From DASXAQ01 sp036406615 (GTDB lineage Bacteria; Actinomycetota; UBA4738): a stretch of DNA of 62,474 bases. The notes under the pieces are model-generated. The model was not told where the DNA came from and did no database searches. It worked only from the letters and a program-made list of their open reading frames with translations. The DNA is taken from contig DASXAQ010000125.1 of assembly GCA_036406615.1 (NCBI GenBank), positions 1 through 62,474 on the forward strand, written 5' to 3'. Shown here one piece after another: positions 33,741-42,256 of this stretch (position 1 is the stretch's first letter; each line of letters opens with the position of its first letter). Position numbers and translations under genes: made by a program.

Positions 33741-34439
33741 TCAGCCCACCGCCTGGGCGATCCAGTCCGCGGCCGTCGCGCCCAGGTCACGCCCGATCTC
33801 GTCGTCCGGGCGCTTCGCGCCGCGCACACGGAACGAGTGGTCGCCGCCCTCGACCGGGCGAAGCGTCGCGCGCGAGCCGAGGCGTTCGGTCAGCGCCCGC
33901 ATGAGGTCGAAGCGCGCCAGCGGGTCGGCGGTGCCCTGCAGGAACAGCATGGGCACCGTGATCGAGGGCAGCTGCTGGTCGCGCGCCTGGTCTGGCTTGC
34001 CGGGCGCGTGCAGCGGATAGCCGAAGAACACCAGGGCCCGCGCGGCGAACGCATCGCCGTCCTCGGCGGCCACGAGCGACGCCATGCGCCCGCCCAGGGA
34101 CTTGCCCGAGGCGACCAGCGGACGCCGCTTCGCCTGCCGGGCGGCCTCCCCGAGCGCTGCGCGCCAGGTCTCCATCAACAGCGCCGGCCGGTCGGGCGCG
34201 CGGCGCCCTTCCTCCATGTACGGGAAGTTGAAGCGCAGCGACGACACCCCGCCCCCGGCCAGGCCCTGCGCGATGCCCTGGAAGAAGGGGTGGCGCATGT
34301 CGTTGCCGGCCCCGTGCGCGATGGCGCACAGGGCAACCGCGGACGTCGCGTGCACGACCAGGCCAGACACCGTCCGGCCGCCGACCGCGATCGTCGTCTC
34401 GGCGGCGCCGGCCTCCACGTCCTGGCGAGCGGGACTCAT
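33741..34439 (-). CDS. Alpha/beta hydrolase (KANL3/Tex30-like, dienelactone-hydrolase fold)
   Basis: A 232-residue hydrolase. Nucleophile Ser114 is in SGKSLGGRMAS, and the acid and base are Asp172 (GTADPL) and His201 (GGDHSF). HGAGNDM at 42-48 shapes the oxyanion hole. Substrate unknown. The start is set by GATAAT 6 bases upstream on the minus strand. It is divergent from the DUF72 gene and followed by the small zinc protein. Confidence 0.85.
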   Translation of the reverse strand: MSPARQDVEAGAAETTIAVGGRTVSGLVVHATSAVALCAIAHGAGNDMRHPFFQGIAQGLAGGGVSSLRFNFPYMEEGRRAPDRPALLMETWRAALGEAARQAKRRPLVASGKSLGGRMASLVAAEDGDAFAARALVFFGYPLHAPGKPDQARDQQLPSITVPMLFLQGTADPLARFDLMRALTERLGSRATLRPVEGGDHSFRVRGAKRPDDEIGRDLGATAADWIAQAVG

Positions 34440-34445
34440 GCAGCG

Positions 34446-34451
34446 ATTATC
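34446..34451 (-). promoter_or_regulatory. -10 element GATAAT for the alpha/beta hydrolase gene
   Basis: GATAAT on the minus strand, 6 bases before the ATG at 34439; five of six bases match the consensus. A leaderless layout. Confidence 0.55.
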
Positions 34452-34484
34452 CACTCGGCCGTGCGGATGGCAGAATCGACGGCC

Positions 34485-35204
34485 ATGGGAGCGTTCTACG
34501 TCGGCACGTCGGGCTTCGCGTTCCCCGAGTGGAAGCACGGAGCCTTCTACCCGGAGGGCCTGAAGGACCGCGAGATGCTCTCCTACTACGCGAGCCGGTT
34601 CCGCTCGGTCGAGATCAACTACACGTTCCGCCGCCACCCCGCCGAGAAGACGCTGCTAACGTGGCGCGAGACCACGCCCGAGGGGTTCGTCTTCGTCGTC
34701 AAGGCCCACCAGCGCATCACCCACACGCTGCGCCTGGCCGAGCCCGGCGACGCGCTGCCCTACTTCCTGGAGCGTGTGCGCCCGCTCGGCGACCGCCTGG
34801 GCCCGGTGCTGTTCCAGTGCCCGCCGTCGCTGAAGTTCGACCGCGAGCGACTCGAGGGATTCCTTGCGGCGCTGCCCCCCGAGCTCAAGGCGGCGTTCGA
34901 GTTCCGCCACGAGTCGTGGGCCGAAGCCAAGCCGCTGCTGCTCGAACGCGGCGCCGCCTGGTGCCTGGCCGAGACCGACGAGCAGCCGTACGAGTCGCCC
35001 GACCTGGACTCCGGTGCGTTCGTCTACCTGCGCCTGCGGCGCGACGAGTATCAGGAAGAGGACCTGGTCGCGTGGAGCGGGCGCATCCGCGGGGCGCTGG
35101 ACCGCGGAACCGACGTCTTCTGCTTCGTGAAGCACGAAGAGGGCGCCGCGGGCCCCCAGTACGCGCAGCGGCTGACGGAGCTGGTGGGCAACGGCGCGAC
35201 GTGA
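34485..35204 (+). CDS. DUF72 family protein
   Basis: A 239-residue TIM-barrel-like protein of DUF72. It begins GAFYVGTSGFAFPEWKHG, the family N-terminus, then RFRSVEINYTFRRHP, and FVFVVKAHQRITH. GPVLFQCPPSLKFD and ELKAAFEFRHESW are further landmarks. Function unknown. ATG at 34485 is chosen because homology begins there, 8 bases after CAGAAT; in-frame starts at 34461 and 34467 remain possible. Confidence 0.83.
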   Translation: MGAFYVGTSGFAFPEWKHGAFYPEGLKDREMLSYYASRFRSVEINYTFRRHPAEKTLLTWRETTPEGFVFVVKAHQRITHTLRLAEPGDALPYFLERVRPLGDRLGPVLFQCPPSLKFDRERLEGFLAALPPELKAAFEFRHESWAEAKPLLLERGAAWCLAETDEQPYESPDLDSGAFVYLRLRRDEYQEEDLVAWSGRIRGALDRGTDVFCFVKHEEGAAGPQYAQRLTELVGNGAT

Positions 35205-35207
35205 GGG

Positions 35208-37838
35208 CTACGCGAGCGCCGCGGTCGTGAGGGCGGCGACGAGGACGTCGGAGCCGGCCGCCTCCAGCTTTCGACCTACGAGATCGGTCACGTAGAACAC
35301 GTCCACCACGCGCGGGCCGTACGTGGCCACCTTCGCCACGTGCACGTCGACCTCCTGCTGGGCGAATGCCGACGCCAGGTCGAACAGCAGCCCCAGGCGG
35401 TCGGTCGCGCCCACCTCGACGATCGAGTAGAAGTCCGACGAGTCGGCGTCCACCTGAACGGTCACCGGGATCTCCGGCGGCGCGGGGTAGTGCCCCCGGA
35501 GCGAACGGACGCGTTCGGCCAGATCCAGGTCGCCGGCCACGGCCTCGGACAACGTGGCGCGGAAGCGGTCCCACCGATCCGGTTCGACCTGCACCTCGAA
35601 CGCCCCCCGCACGTCGAAGACGTCCAGCGCGACGCCGTCCGTCGTCGTGAACGCCTGCGCCGCAAGGATCGACAACCCGGACAGGGTGAACGCGCCGGCG
35701 ACCGTGGCAAGCAGACCCGGCCGATCGCGCGTGCCGACCGACAGCCGGTACGCGCCCTCCGATCGCCCCGGGGCCGGCCCGGCGACGCGGACCTCTCCCG
35801 CGTGCGGGAGCGGCACCAGGAGCGGCAGGTCCGCCGCCGCATGTGCGGACGGATCGGACAGGAGGTAGCCGCTCGGGATCGCGTCCAGGAATGCGGCCGC
35901 GTCGTCCGGCGTGGCGCCCGAGGCGAGCAGCTCGGCGCGCGTCGCGGCGACGGCGGCCTCGAGCCGGGAGGTCCGCTCGGCGTCCACCAGCCCGCGTTCG
36001 ATCGCCCGGCCAACGCGAACCATCAGATCCCGGACCAAGCCGAGCCGCCATGGCGACGAGGCGGCCGGCCCCGTGGCCTCGGCGTCGGCGAGCGTCAGCA
36101 GCCAGAGCATGGCGAGCCGGCGCTCGTCGCCGACCCGGGCGGCCACGCGCAGCACCAGGTCCTCGTCGTCGATGTTGCGCCGGGTGGCGGCCTCGGCGAG
36201 CAGCAGGTGCTCCCGCACCAGGAACGCGACGTCGTCGCGGGACGAACCCCGCACGCCCATCCGGTCCAGGGCAGCCTCCGCGAGCCGTTCGCCATGCGCG
36301 ACGTGCGAGCCGCGACCCACCTTGCCCGCGTCGTGCAGGAAGGCGCCGAGCAGCAGTGCCGTCGGATCGCCGATCCTGGTGGCGGCCAGCGCTTCGGGCG
36401 TTTCCGCGTCGATGGCGTTCGCGCCGGGGGAGGCCAGCCGCGCCGCAGCCGCCGCAGCCGTCAGCAGGTGCACGTCGACCGGGAACCGGTGGTACGGATC
36501 CCGCTGGGCGCGCCCGGCGACGTCCCGCCACATCGGCAGCGCCGCCTCGAGCAGCCCGACGGCGTCGGCCGCCTCCAGGGCGCGCGATCCGGGGTCCCCG
36601 GCGGACAGGGCGCGAACGAACGCGGCCCGCATCGCGTCCGACCACGGCGACGGCTCGGCCCCGGACGCGGCACCTGCGCCATCCTCGAAGTGGTCGAGGG
36701 CCGCCGGGTCCGGAGACAGTCCCTGTTCGGCAGCGGCCGCGAACGTCTCCATCGCGCCGTCGGGGAACGGCCGCTCCGGCAGCAACGCCACGGCGGACAG
36801 CGGCCGGCCCCGGGCCGCCGCCTCGGCGCGCACCAGCGCGTCCGTCACCGCGACGTCGACTCGCCGGCCCCAACGGAGCACGTCGCGAAGCAGCGCGTCC
36901 CGCGGCTCCCATGCCGGCTCGGCCTCGATCCCCAGCAGGTCGGCCACGGCCGCCTGTTCGTCCTGCGCCAGGACGTTCGACCCGGTCCCCGTGGCCATGT
37001 GGAGGGCCCGGCGCACGGACACCAATGCCTCCCATGCCGATTCGACGGCGACCGCCTCGCTCGGGCGCAAAAGGTCGGCCGCCTCCAGCGCCGCCGGCCC
37101 TTCGGGGAATCGAAGCACGACGGGCGCCTCGGGCTCCTCGGGCACGCCGGGGACCGTGCCGGCCTCCGGATCGTCGTCGCCATCGAGCAGCCCGCTCGCA
37201 AGCCAACCCAGCAGGTGGATGTCGCGCAGGCCCCCGAGCGCCTCCTTCAGGTCCGGGGCCAGTGAGTGCGACAGCAGGCCGAAGGCGGCCCCTCGCTCCT
37301 CACGCGACCGGGCGAGCGCGGCCACGAACTCCACCGGCCGCGAATGCAGCGGCGCCCGGACCGCGGAGAGCGTGTCGTCGAGAAGCGTCCGCGGGCCGCC
37401 CAGCAGGCGCGCGTCCAGCAGCGCGGTGAGCGTGCGGAGATCCGCGGCGGCCTCCATACGGCACTCGTCGGGCGTGCGCATCGCGTGGCCGGTCCCGACG
37501 CCCAGATCCCACAGCGGATACAGGACGGCGGCGGCCGCTTGTTCCGCCAGCTCCCGGTCGCGATCCAGGTGCAGGATCATCAGGTCGACGTCGGAGCCGG
37601 GCGCGAGCTCTCGCCGGCCGTATCCGCCGAGCGCCACCAGCGCCAGCCGCCCCGCTCCGGGACCGCCGGACGGATGGGCGTAACGCGCGAACAGCCGCCG
37701 CAGCGCCCCATCCACCAGGTCGGAGCGGCGCCGCGCGGCCGCCCCGCCGTCGCCCATCCTGGGCACCTCGAGCGCCAGGGCAGCCAGCCCGTCGCGCAGG
37801 GCGTCGGCTGGGGGAATGCGTCGGGACTCAGGTTCCAT
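35208..37838 (-). CDS. glnD: Bifunctional PII uridylyltransferase/uridylyl-removing enzyme GlnD
   Basis: An 876-residue GlnD, which uridylylates PII under nitrogen limitation and removes the tag in excess. It has the nucleotidyltransferase motif GGYGRRELAPGSDVD (residues 71-85), an HD domain with HDAGK near residue 500, and two C-terminal ACT domains (about 695-770 and 800-870) that sense glutamine. It lies 8 bases after glnB, its substrate gene. The Tyr51 target is present in the PII next door. Confidence 0.92.
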   Translation of the reverse strand: MEPESRRIPPADALRDGLAALALEVPRMGDGGAAARRRSDLVDGALRRLFARYAHPSGGPGAGRLALVALGGYGRRELAPGSDVDLMILHLDRDRELAEQAAAAVLYPLWDLGVGTGHAMRTPDECRMEAAADLRTLTALLDARLLGGPRTLLDDTLSAVRAPLHSRPVEFVAALARSREERGAAFGLLSHSLAPDLKEALGGLRDIHLLGWLASGLLDGDDDPEAGTVPGVPEEPEAPVVLRFPEGPAALEAADLLRPSEAVAVESAWEALVSVRRALHMATGTGSNVLAQDEQAAVADLLGIEAEPAWEPRDALLRDVLRWGRRVDVAVTDALVRAEAAARGRPLSAVALLPERPFPDGAMETFAAAAEQGLSPDPAALDHFEDGAGAASGAEPSPWSDAMRAAFVRALSAGDPGSRALEAADAVGLLEAALPMWRDVAGRAQRDPYHRFPVDVHLLTAAAAAARLASPGANAIDAETPEALAATRIGDPTALLLGAFLHDAGKVGRGSHVAHGERLAEAALDRMGVRGSSRDDVAFLVREHLLLAEAATRRNIDDEDLVLRVAARVGDERRLAMLWLLTLADAEATGPAASSPWRLGLVRDLMVRVGRAIERGLVDAERTSRLEAAVAATRAELLASGATPDDAAAFLDAIPSGYLLSDPSAHAAADLPLLVPLPHAGEVRVAGPAPGRSEGAYRLSVGTRDRPGLLATVAGAFTLSGLSILAAQAFTTTDGVALDVFDVRGAFEVQVEPDRWDRFRATLSEAVAGDLDLAERVRSLRGHYPAPPEIPVTVQVDADSSDFYSIVEVGATDRLGLLFDLASAFAQQEVDVHVAKVATYGPRVVDVFYVTDLVGRKLEAAGSDVLVAALTTAALA

Positions 37839-37846
37839 AGGGCGCC

Positions 37847-38185
37847 TCAGAGTGCGTCCGGCCCCATCTCTCCCGTTCGGATCCGGTGCGCCTCCTCCAC
37901 CGGCAGCACGAACACCTTGCCGTCGCCGATCTTGCCCGTTCGCGCGCTCGACAGGATCACGTCCACGACCGGGCGCACCTGGTCGTCGTCCACCACGACC
38001 TCCAGCTGCACCTTCGGGACGAAGTCCACCTGGTACTCGGCGCCGCGATAGATCTCGGTGTGCCCGCGCTGGCGGCCGAAGCCCTGCGCCTCGACCACCG
38101 TGAGCCCGGTCACCCCCGCCTCGCGGAGCGCGTCCTTGACCTCGTCCAGCCGGTGCGGCTTGACCACGGCCAGGATGAGCTTCAT
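37847..38185 (-). CDS. glnB: Nitrogen regulatory protein PII
   Basis: A 112-residue PII protein, full length. It starts MKLILAVVKPHRLDEVK, has the T-loop with Tyr51 (RGAEYQVDFVPK), and ends with the TGKIGDGKVFVLPVEEA signature. Tyr51 is the uridylylation site, consistent with glnD directly downstream. No ammonium transporter amtB is next to it, unlike many glnK loci. It starts 6 bases after the Ku stop, so it is in one run with ku and glnD. Confidence 0.93.
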   Translation of the reverse strand: MKLILAVVKPHRLDEVKDALREAGVTGLTVVEAQGFGRQRGHTEIYRGAEYQVDFVPKVQLEVVVDDDQVRPVVDVILSSARTGKIGDGKVFVLPVEEAHRIRTGEMGPDAL

Positions 38186-38191
38186 CCCGGG

Positions 38192-39052
38192 CTAGGAGGC
38201 GGCTTTCTTGCGGCGGGCGGCGGTCGCGGTGCGGGACTTCGCGGTGCGCGTGGCGGTCTTCTTCGGCGCGGCCGCCTTCTGCTTGGTCGCCTCGACCGAG
38301 GCCTTCAGCGCCTCCATCAGGTCGACGACCTTGGTCGGCTCGGCTTCGGGCAGGACCTCGATCTCCTCGCCGGCGACCTTCTTCTCCACGATGCCCAGCA
38401 GCGCCTCGCGGTACTGGTCGGTATACGCCGCCGGGTCGAACTCGCCCGAGAGGTTGTCGATCAGGCTTCGCGCCATCTGGAGCTCCTGGGGCCGGGGCTT
38501 GACCTTGTCGGCCTTCTCGAGCTCGTCGGAGTCGGACGCGCGGATCTCGTCCGGCCAGTACATCGTCTCGAGCATGAAGACGTCGTCGCGGAACCGAAGC
38601 GTCGCCAGGTGCTCCTTGTCGCGGAACGAGACCTTCGCGATGCCCACGCGGCCGGTCTCCGCCAGGGCGTCGCGTAGCAGCGTGTACGCCTTGATGCCCA
38701 TCTCCTCGGGCACCAGGTAGTAGGCCTTCTTGTAGTAGACGGGATCGATGTCCTCGAGGTCGACGAACTGCACGATGTCGATCGAACGGCTGGACTCGAC
38801 GGGGACGGCGTCGAAGTCCTCGTCGGTCATCACCACGTACTTGTCCTTCTCGTACTCGTAGCCCTTAACGATGTGCTCGTACGGCACCTCTTCGCCGTCG
38901 ACCGCGCACACGCGTTGGTACTTGATGCGGCCCATGTCCTTGTCGTGCAACTGGTTGAAGTGGAGCGTCTTCTCCTCGGTCGCGGGGAACACGCGAACAG
39001 GGATCGACACGAGGCCGAACGTTATGGCCCCCTTCCACATCGTTCTGGGCAT
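38192..39052 (-). CDS. ku: Non-homologous end-joining protein Ku
   Basis: A 286-residue bacterial Ku. It starts PRTMWKGAITFGLVSIPV, the standard N-terminus, followed by the bridge domain core. The last 30 residues are an Lys/Ala/Arg-rich tail that would aid DNA binding. Ku binds double-strand ends and recruits LigD. ATG at 39052 follows GGAGGTGATCAC, an excellent site. It is divergent from ligD by 127 bases, and followed at once by glnB and glnD. Confidence 0.93.
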   Translation of the reverse strand: MPRTMWKGAITFGLVSIPVRVFPATEEKTLHFNQLHDKDMGRIKYQRVCAVDGEEVPYEHIVKGYEYEKDKYVVMTDEDFDAVPVESSRSIDIVQFVDLEDIDPVYYKKAYYLVPEEMGIKAYTLLRDALAETGRVGIAKVSFRDKEHLATLRFRDDVFMLETMYWPDEIRASDSDELEKADKVKPRPQELQMARSLIDNLSGEFDPAAYTDQYREALLGIVEKKVAGEEIEVLPEAEPTKVVDLMEALKASVEATKQKAAAPKKTATRTAKSRTATAARRKKAAS

Positions 39053-39107
39053 GTGATCACCTCCGAGAAACGCACCGGCCGAGAGGTTGCCCGGCCGGGG
39101 AACGGCC

Positions 39108-39113
39108 ATTGTA
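39108..39113 (-). promoter_or_regulatory. -10 element TACAAT for ku
   Basis: On the minus strand TACAAT (five of six bases) lies 55 bases before the ku ATG, leaving a leader with a strong Shine-Dalgarno and a GC-rich inverted repeat. No -35 is evident. Confidence 0.45.
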
Positions 39114-39165
39114 CTGCGGAAACAGTGGCGACCCGCGCAGCGGGAGCGGATGCAGGTCACCCCGC

Positions 39166-39171
39166 TACGAT
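39166..39171 (+). promoter_or_regulatory. -10 element TACGAT for ligD
   Basis: TACGAT ends 8 bases before the ATG at 39180, a leaderless layout. It favours this ATG over the in-frame ATG at 39150. Confidence 0.5.
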
Positions 39172-39179
39172 GGCCTGCG

Positions 39180-41693
39180 ATGCCCGCTCGCAAGCGACCG
39201 GGGGCCGCCTTCACCGTCGAGTTCCCCACCCCACTGCCCGTCGAGAAGAAGGGCGAGCACTGGTGGATGGAGTCCGACGGGCGCGAGCTCCGCCTGTCGA
39301 ACCTCACGAAGATCTTCTGGCCGCAGGAGGGATACACCAAGGGCGACCTGATCGCGTACTACTACAACGTCGCGCCGCACATCCTGCCCTACCTGCACGA
39401 GCGGCCGCTCACCATGAAGCGGATGCCGAACGGCATGGGGGGGTCCTTCTTCTACGAGAAGGAGGCGCCGTCCCACACGCCCGATTGGATGGGGCGCTGC
39501 GCGGTGCCGACGTCGGGGCCCGATTCGCGCTGGGGACCGGTCAAGCACGAGGTCATCAACTACCTGATGGTCGAGGACACGGCCGGCCTGGTGTTCATGG
39601 CGAACCTCGCGTGTATCGAATTCCATCCGCTCCACTCGCGCTGCCCGACGATCGAGCAGCCGGACTACCTGTTCTTCGACCTGGACCCCTTCGAGCCGGC
39701 GTCCTACCCCGAGGTTCTGGCCGTCGCGCAGCTCGTCAAGGTGTCGTGTGAGCAGCTCGGGCTCACGGCATACCCGAAGACCTCCGGCGCCACCGGCATG
39801 CAGATCTACGTGCCGATCCCGCTCGGGCACACGTACGAGGAGACCCGCGACCTGGTCGGCAAAGTGGGCTACCTGCTGCGGCGAGCCGACCCCGACCGCG
39901 TGACCATGGAGTGGGAGGTGAGGAAGCGCACCGGCAAGGTGTTCGTCGACCACAACATGAATCGGATCGGAGCGAACATCTCGGCCGCGTTCTCGATGCG
40001 TCCGGAGCCGGGCGCGCCCGTGTCCACGCCGGTCACGTGGGAGGAGGTCGAGGCCGGCGACATCCGGCCGACCGACTTCACGATCAGCACCATCTGGAAC
40101 CGCATCGCGAGCGTGGGCGACCCGTTCCGGCCCGTGCTGGACGCGCCGCAGGACATCTCGCGCGCGCTGGAAGTGCTTGGCGTGGAGCGCGATGCGGGCG
40201 ATAGCGATCGGGCTCGCGCGAAGAGCGAGGACGCCATCGCGCGGTCGAAAGACCCGAAGCTCGGCGAGTACCTGACCAAGCGCGCGTTCGGCGACACCGG
40301 GACGCCGGAGCCGGAGGGCGGGGGCCCGTCGGCGGAGGGCAACTCGTTCGTCATCCAGTGGCACGACGCCACGCGCCTGCATCACGACTTCCGGCTCGAG
40401 CGCGACGGGGTGCTGGTGTCGTGGGCGGTGCCGAAGGGGCTGCCGTGGGCGACGGGCGAGCGCCACCTGGCCGTGCAGACGGAGGACCACCCGATGGAGT
40501 ACGGCGGCTTCGCCGGCACGATCCCGGAGGGGCACTACGGCGCCGGGGAGGTTCGCATCTGGGACAACGGCACGTACGACCTGCTCGAGTGGACCGACAA
40601 GAAGGTCAGCGTCCGGCTCCACGGGCATCGTCACACCGGCGAGTACCACCTGGTGAAGACCCAGCAGGGCTGGCTCGTCTTTCTCTCGAAGGACTCGGAC
40701 CAGCCCGCGCCCGAGGCGCCGCCGCTGCTGCACCCGATGCTGGCCGAGGGTGGGCATCAGCCGTTCGACGCCGAGGGGTGGCAGTTCGAGCCGAAGCTCG
40801 ACGGCATCCGCACGCTGGTGTACCTGGACGGGCAGACGATCCGGCTCATCTCGCGGACGGGACGCGACCAGACGGCGAGCTATCCCGAGCTCCAGCACCT
40901 CGAACGCCGGATCGTGGCCGTGAACGCGGTCGTCGACGGCGAGATCGTCGCCGCCGACGAGACCGGCGTCCCGTCCTTCGAGCGCCTCCAGCAGCGCATG
41001 AACCTGGTGGCGCCCAAAGAGATCGAGCGGATATCGAAACGGATCCCGGTCGACCTGTTCGCCTTCGACCTGCTGTGGCTCGACGGCGCCGACCTCTGCG
41101 GCCGGTCGCTGTCGGAGCGGCAGGCGCGCCTGCACGAAACCGTGATCGAGGGCAAGCGCATGAACTTCGTCGTCACCGTGCCCGAGTCGGGCGTGGCCTT
41201 CTTCGAGGCCGCGAAGGCGCAGCGCCTGGAGGGGATCATCGCGAAGAAGACCTCCAGCCGGTACCTGCCGGGGCGCCGGACGAGCGACTGGCGAAAGATC
41301 AAGATCCTCAACCGCCAGGACTGCGTGATCCTCGGCTGGACGCCGGGACAGGGCGGGCGCGGTTCGACGTTCGGCGCGCTGCTGGTCGGCGCCTACCGCG
41401 ACGGCAAGCTGATGTGGATCGGGCAGGTGGGAACCGGCTTCACCGACCAGACGCTCGCCCAGCTGATGGCGCGGCTGGATGAGGTCGCCGCGGATGCGCC
41501 GGCGATCGACGACCCCCAGTTGACCCGGTCGAAGGGCGCGCGATGGACCCGGCCCGAGCTCGTGTGCGAGGTCGAGTTCCTGCAGATCACCGGCGCCGGC
41601 AAGCTTCGCGCGCCGTCGTTCAAGGGATTGCGCCCCGACAAGCTTCCCGAGGACTGCGTGCTGGAGACCCCGGCGGGAACGGCTTCGGCCTAG
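39180..41693 (+). CDS. ligD: Multifunctional ATP-dependent DNA ligase LigD
   Basis: An 837-residue LigD. Order is polymerase/primase (about 20-300, catalytic Asp167 and Asp169 in FDLDPF), 3'-phosphoesterase (about 385-500, QWHDATRLHHDFRLERDG) and ATP-dependent ligase with Lys539 in PKLDGIR. The Pol-PE-Lig order is the mycobacterial one; Pseudomonas has PE-Lig-Pol. It completes the end-joining pair with ku, divergent on the other side of a shared 127-base promoter region. It ends convergently with the DUF5319 gene. Confidence 0.93.
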   Translation: MPARKRPGAAFTVEFPTPLPVEKKGEHWWMESDGRELRLSNLTKIFWPQEGYTKGDLIAYYYNVAPHILPYLHERPLTMKRMPNGMGGSFFYEKEAPSHTPDWMGRCAVPTSGPDSRWGPVKHEVINYLMVEDTAGLVFMANLACIEFHPLHSRCPTIEQPDYLFFDLDPFEPASYPEVLAVAQLVKVSCEQLGLTAYPKTSGATGMQIYVPIPLGHTYEETRDLVGKVGYLLRRADPDRVTMEWEVRKRTGKVFVDHNMNRIGANISAAFSMRPEPGAPVSTPVTWEEVEAGDIRPTDFTISTIWNRIASVGDPFRPVLDAPQDISRALEVLGVERDAGDSDRARAKSEDAIARSKDPKLGEYLTKRAFGDTGTPEPEGGGPSAEGNSFVIQWHDATRLHHDFRLERDGVLVSWAVPKGLPWATGERHLAVQTEDHPMEYGGFAGTIPEGHYGAGEVRIWDNGTYDLLEWTDKKVSVRLHGHRHTGEYHLVKTQQGWLVFLSKDSDQPAPEAPPLLHPMLAEGGHQPFDAEGWQFEPKLDGIRTLVYLDGQTIRLISRTGRDQTASYPELQHLERRIVAVNAVVDGEIVAADETGVPSFERLQQRMNLVAPKEIERISKRIPVDLFAFDLLWLDGADLCGRSLSERQARLHETVIEGKRMNFVVTVPESGVAFFEAAKAQRLEGIIAKKTSSRYLPGRRTSDWRKIKILNRQDCVILGWTPGQGGRGSTFGALLVGAYRDGKLMWIGQVGTGFTDQTLAQLMARLDEVAADAPAIDDPQLTRSKGARWTRPELVCEVEFLQITGAGKLRAPSFKGLRPDKLPEDCVLETPAGTASA

Positions 41694-41699
41694 CCGAAG
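41683..41699. terminator. Palindrome holding both convergent stops (ligD / DUF5319)
   Basis: CTTCGGC (41683-41689) and GCCGAAG (41693-41699) pair over 7 bp with a CTA loop. The four bases CTAG (41690-41693) are the stop codon of ligD on plus and of the DUF5319 gene on minus, so both genes end in the loop. It is a good bidirectional terminator candidate. Confidence 0.6.
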
Positions 41700-42241
41700 G
41701 GTTCGAACCCCACGCGCACGAGCAGCGCGCGGATCTGCTTCTCCGGCATCCCCCGCTCGAGCAGCTCGGCGAACAGCCGCGCCGGCGCCAGCGCCCGTCC
41801 GCAGGCGGGGCAGTATGCGAACGACGAGTCGCACGGCGCCTTGCACCAGGGACAGAACCGGACGTCGAAGCGCGCCTCGGGGTCGAGGCCGGCGTCGGCC
41901 AGCGCGTCGACGTAGCCCTTCCCGTAGTCCCAGACGACGTAGTCGTCCTCTTTCGGCGCGTACGCCGGCTCGTGCATCCGCGGCTCGCCCGTCTTCAGCA
42001 TGTGCTCGAGGCTGTCGTGCAGGAGCTCCCAGCCGTAGAAGTGGTTCTCGCCGCAGTCGGTGCAGTTGATGACGACGCCCTTGGCGCCCTGCGCCTCGAA
42101 GACCGAACGCATGGAGGACAGGTCCTCCAGGTCGGCTTCGACGTTCTCGCGTTCCTGGGGCTCCAGCGGCTTCGGGGGCTCAGCGTCCTCCGGGTCGCTC
42201 GGCTCGTCGATGGGGTCGTCGTCTGGCATGGGATCAACCAT
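41690..42241 (-). CDS. DUF5319 protein with C-terminal zinc ribbon
   Basis: A 183-residue protein. Its middle (GVVINCTDCGENHFYGWELL, then YVVWDYGKGYVDALAD) matches the actinobacterial DUF5319 family, which is usually about 120 residues. The extra C-terminus has FCPWC and YCPAC, a four-Cys zinc ribbon, and CTDC in the DUF5319 core adds two more Cys. Function unknown; nucleic-acid or protein binding is inferred. The N-terminus is acidic. Start uncertain (42241 or 42229). It follows the PIG-L gene by 15 bases. Confidence 0.75.
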   Translation of the reverse strand: MVDPMPDDDPIDEPSDPEDAEPPKPLEPQERENVEADLEDLSSMRSVFEAQGAKGVVINCTDCGENHFYGWELLHDSLEHMLKTGEPRMHEPAYAPKEDDYVVWDYGKGYVDALADAGLDPEARFDVRFCPWCKAPCDSSFAYCPACGRALAPARLFAELLERGMPEKQIRALLVRVGFEPFG

Positions 42242-42256
42242 CACGTTGGGAATCGG

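Noticed and set aside
34885..37838. Long alternative frames across glnD on both strands
   Set aside because: Gly/Arg-rich low-complexity translations; glnD is certain from its motifs.
39074..39100. CCGGCC...GGCCGG inverted repeat in the ku leader
   Set aside because: Six-bp GC stems are frequent in this sequence; it is within the 5' leader, so not a terminator, and I see no further support for regulation.
41700..41712. GGGTTCGAACCCC, like a tRNA T-arm
   Set aside because: It encodes the C-terminus of the DUF5319 protein and no acceptor, D or anticodon arms can be built around it.
39165..41846. Minus-strand open frame of about 890 codons opposite ligD
   Set aside because: Composition typical of an antisense shadow; ligD has every catalytic motif.
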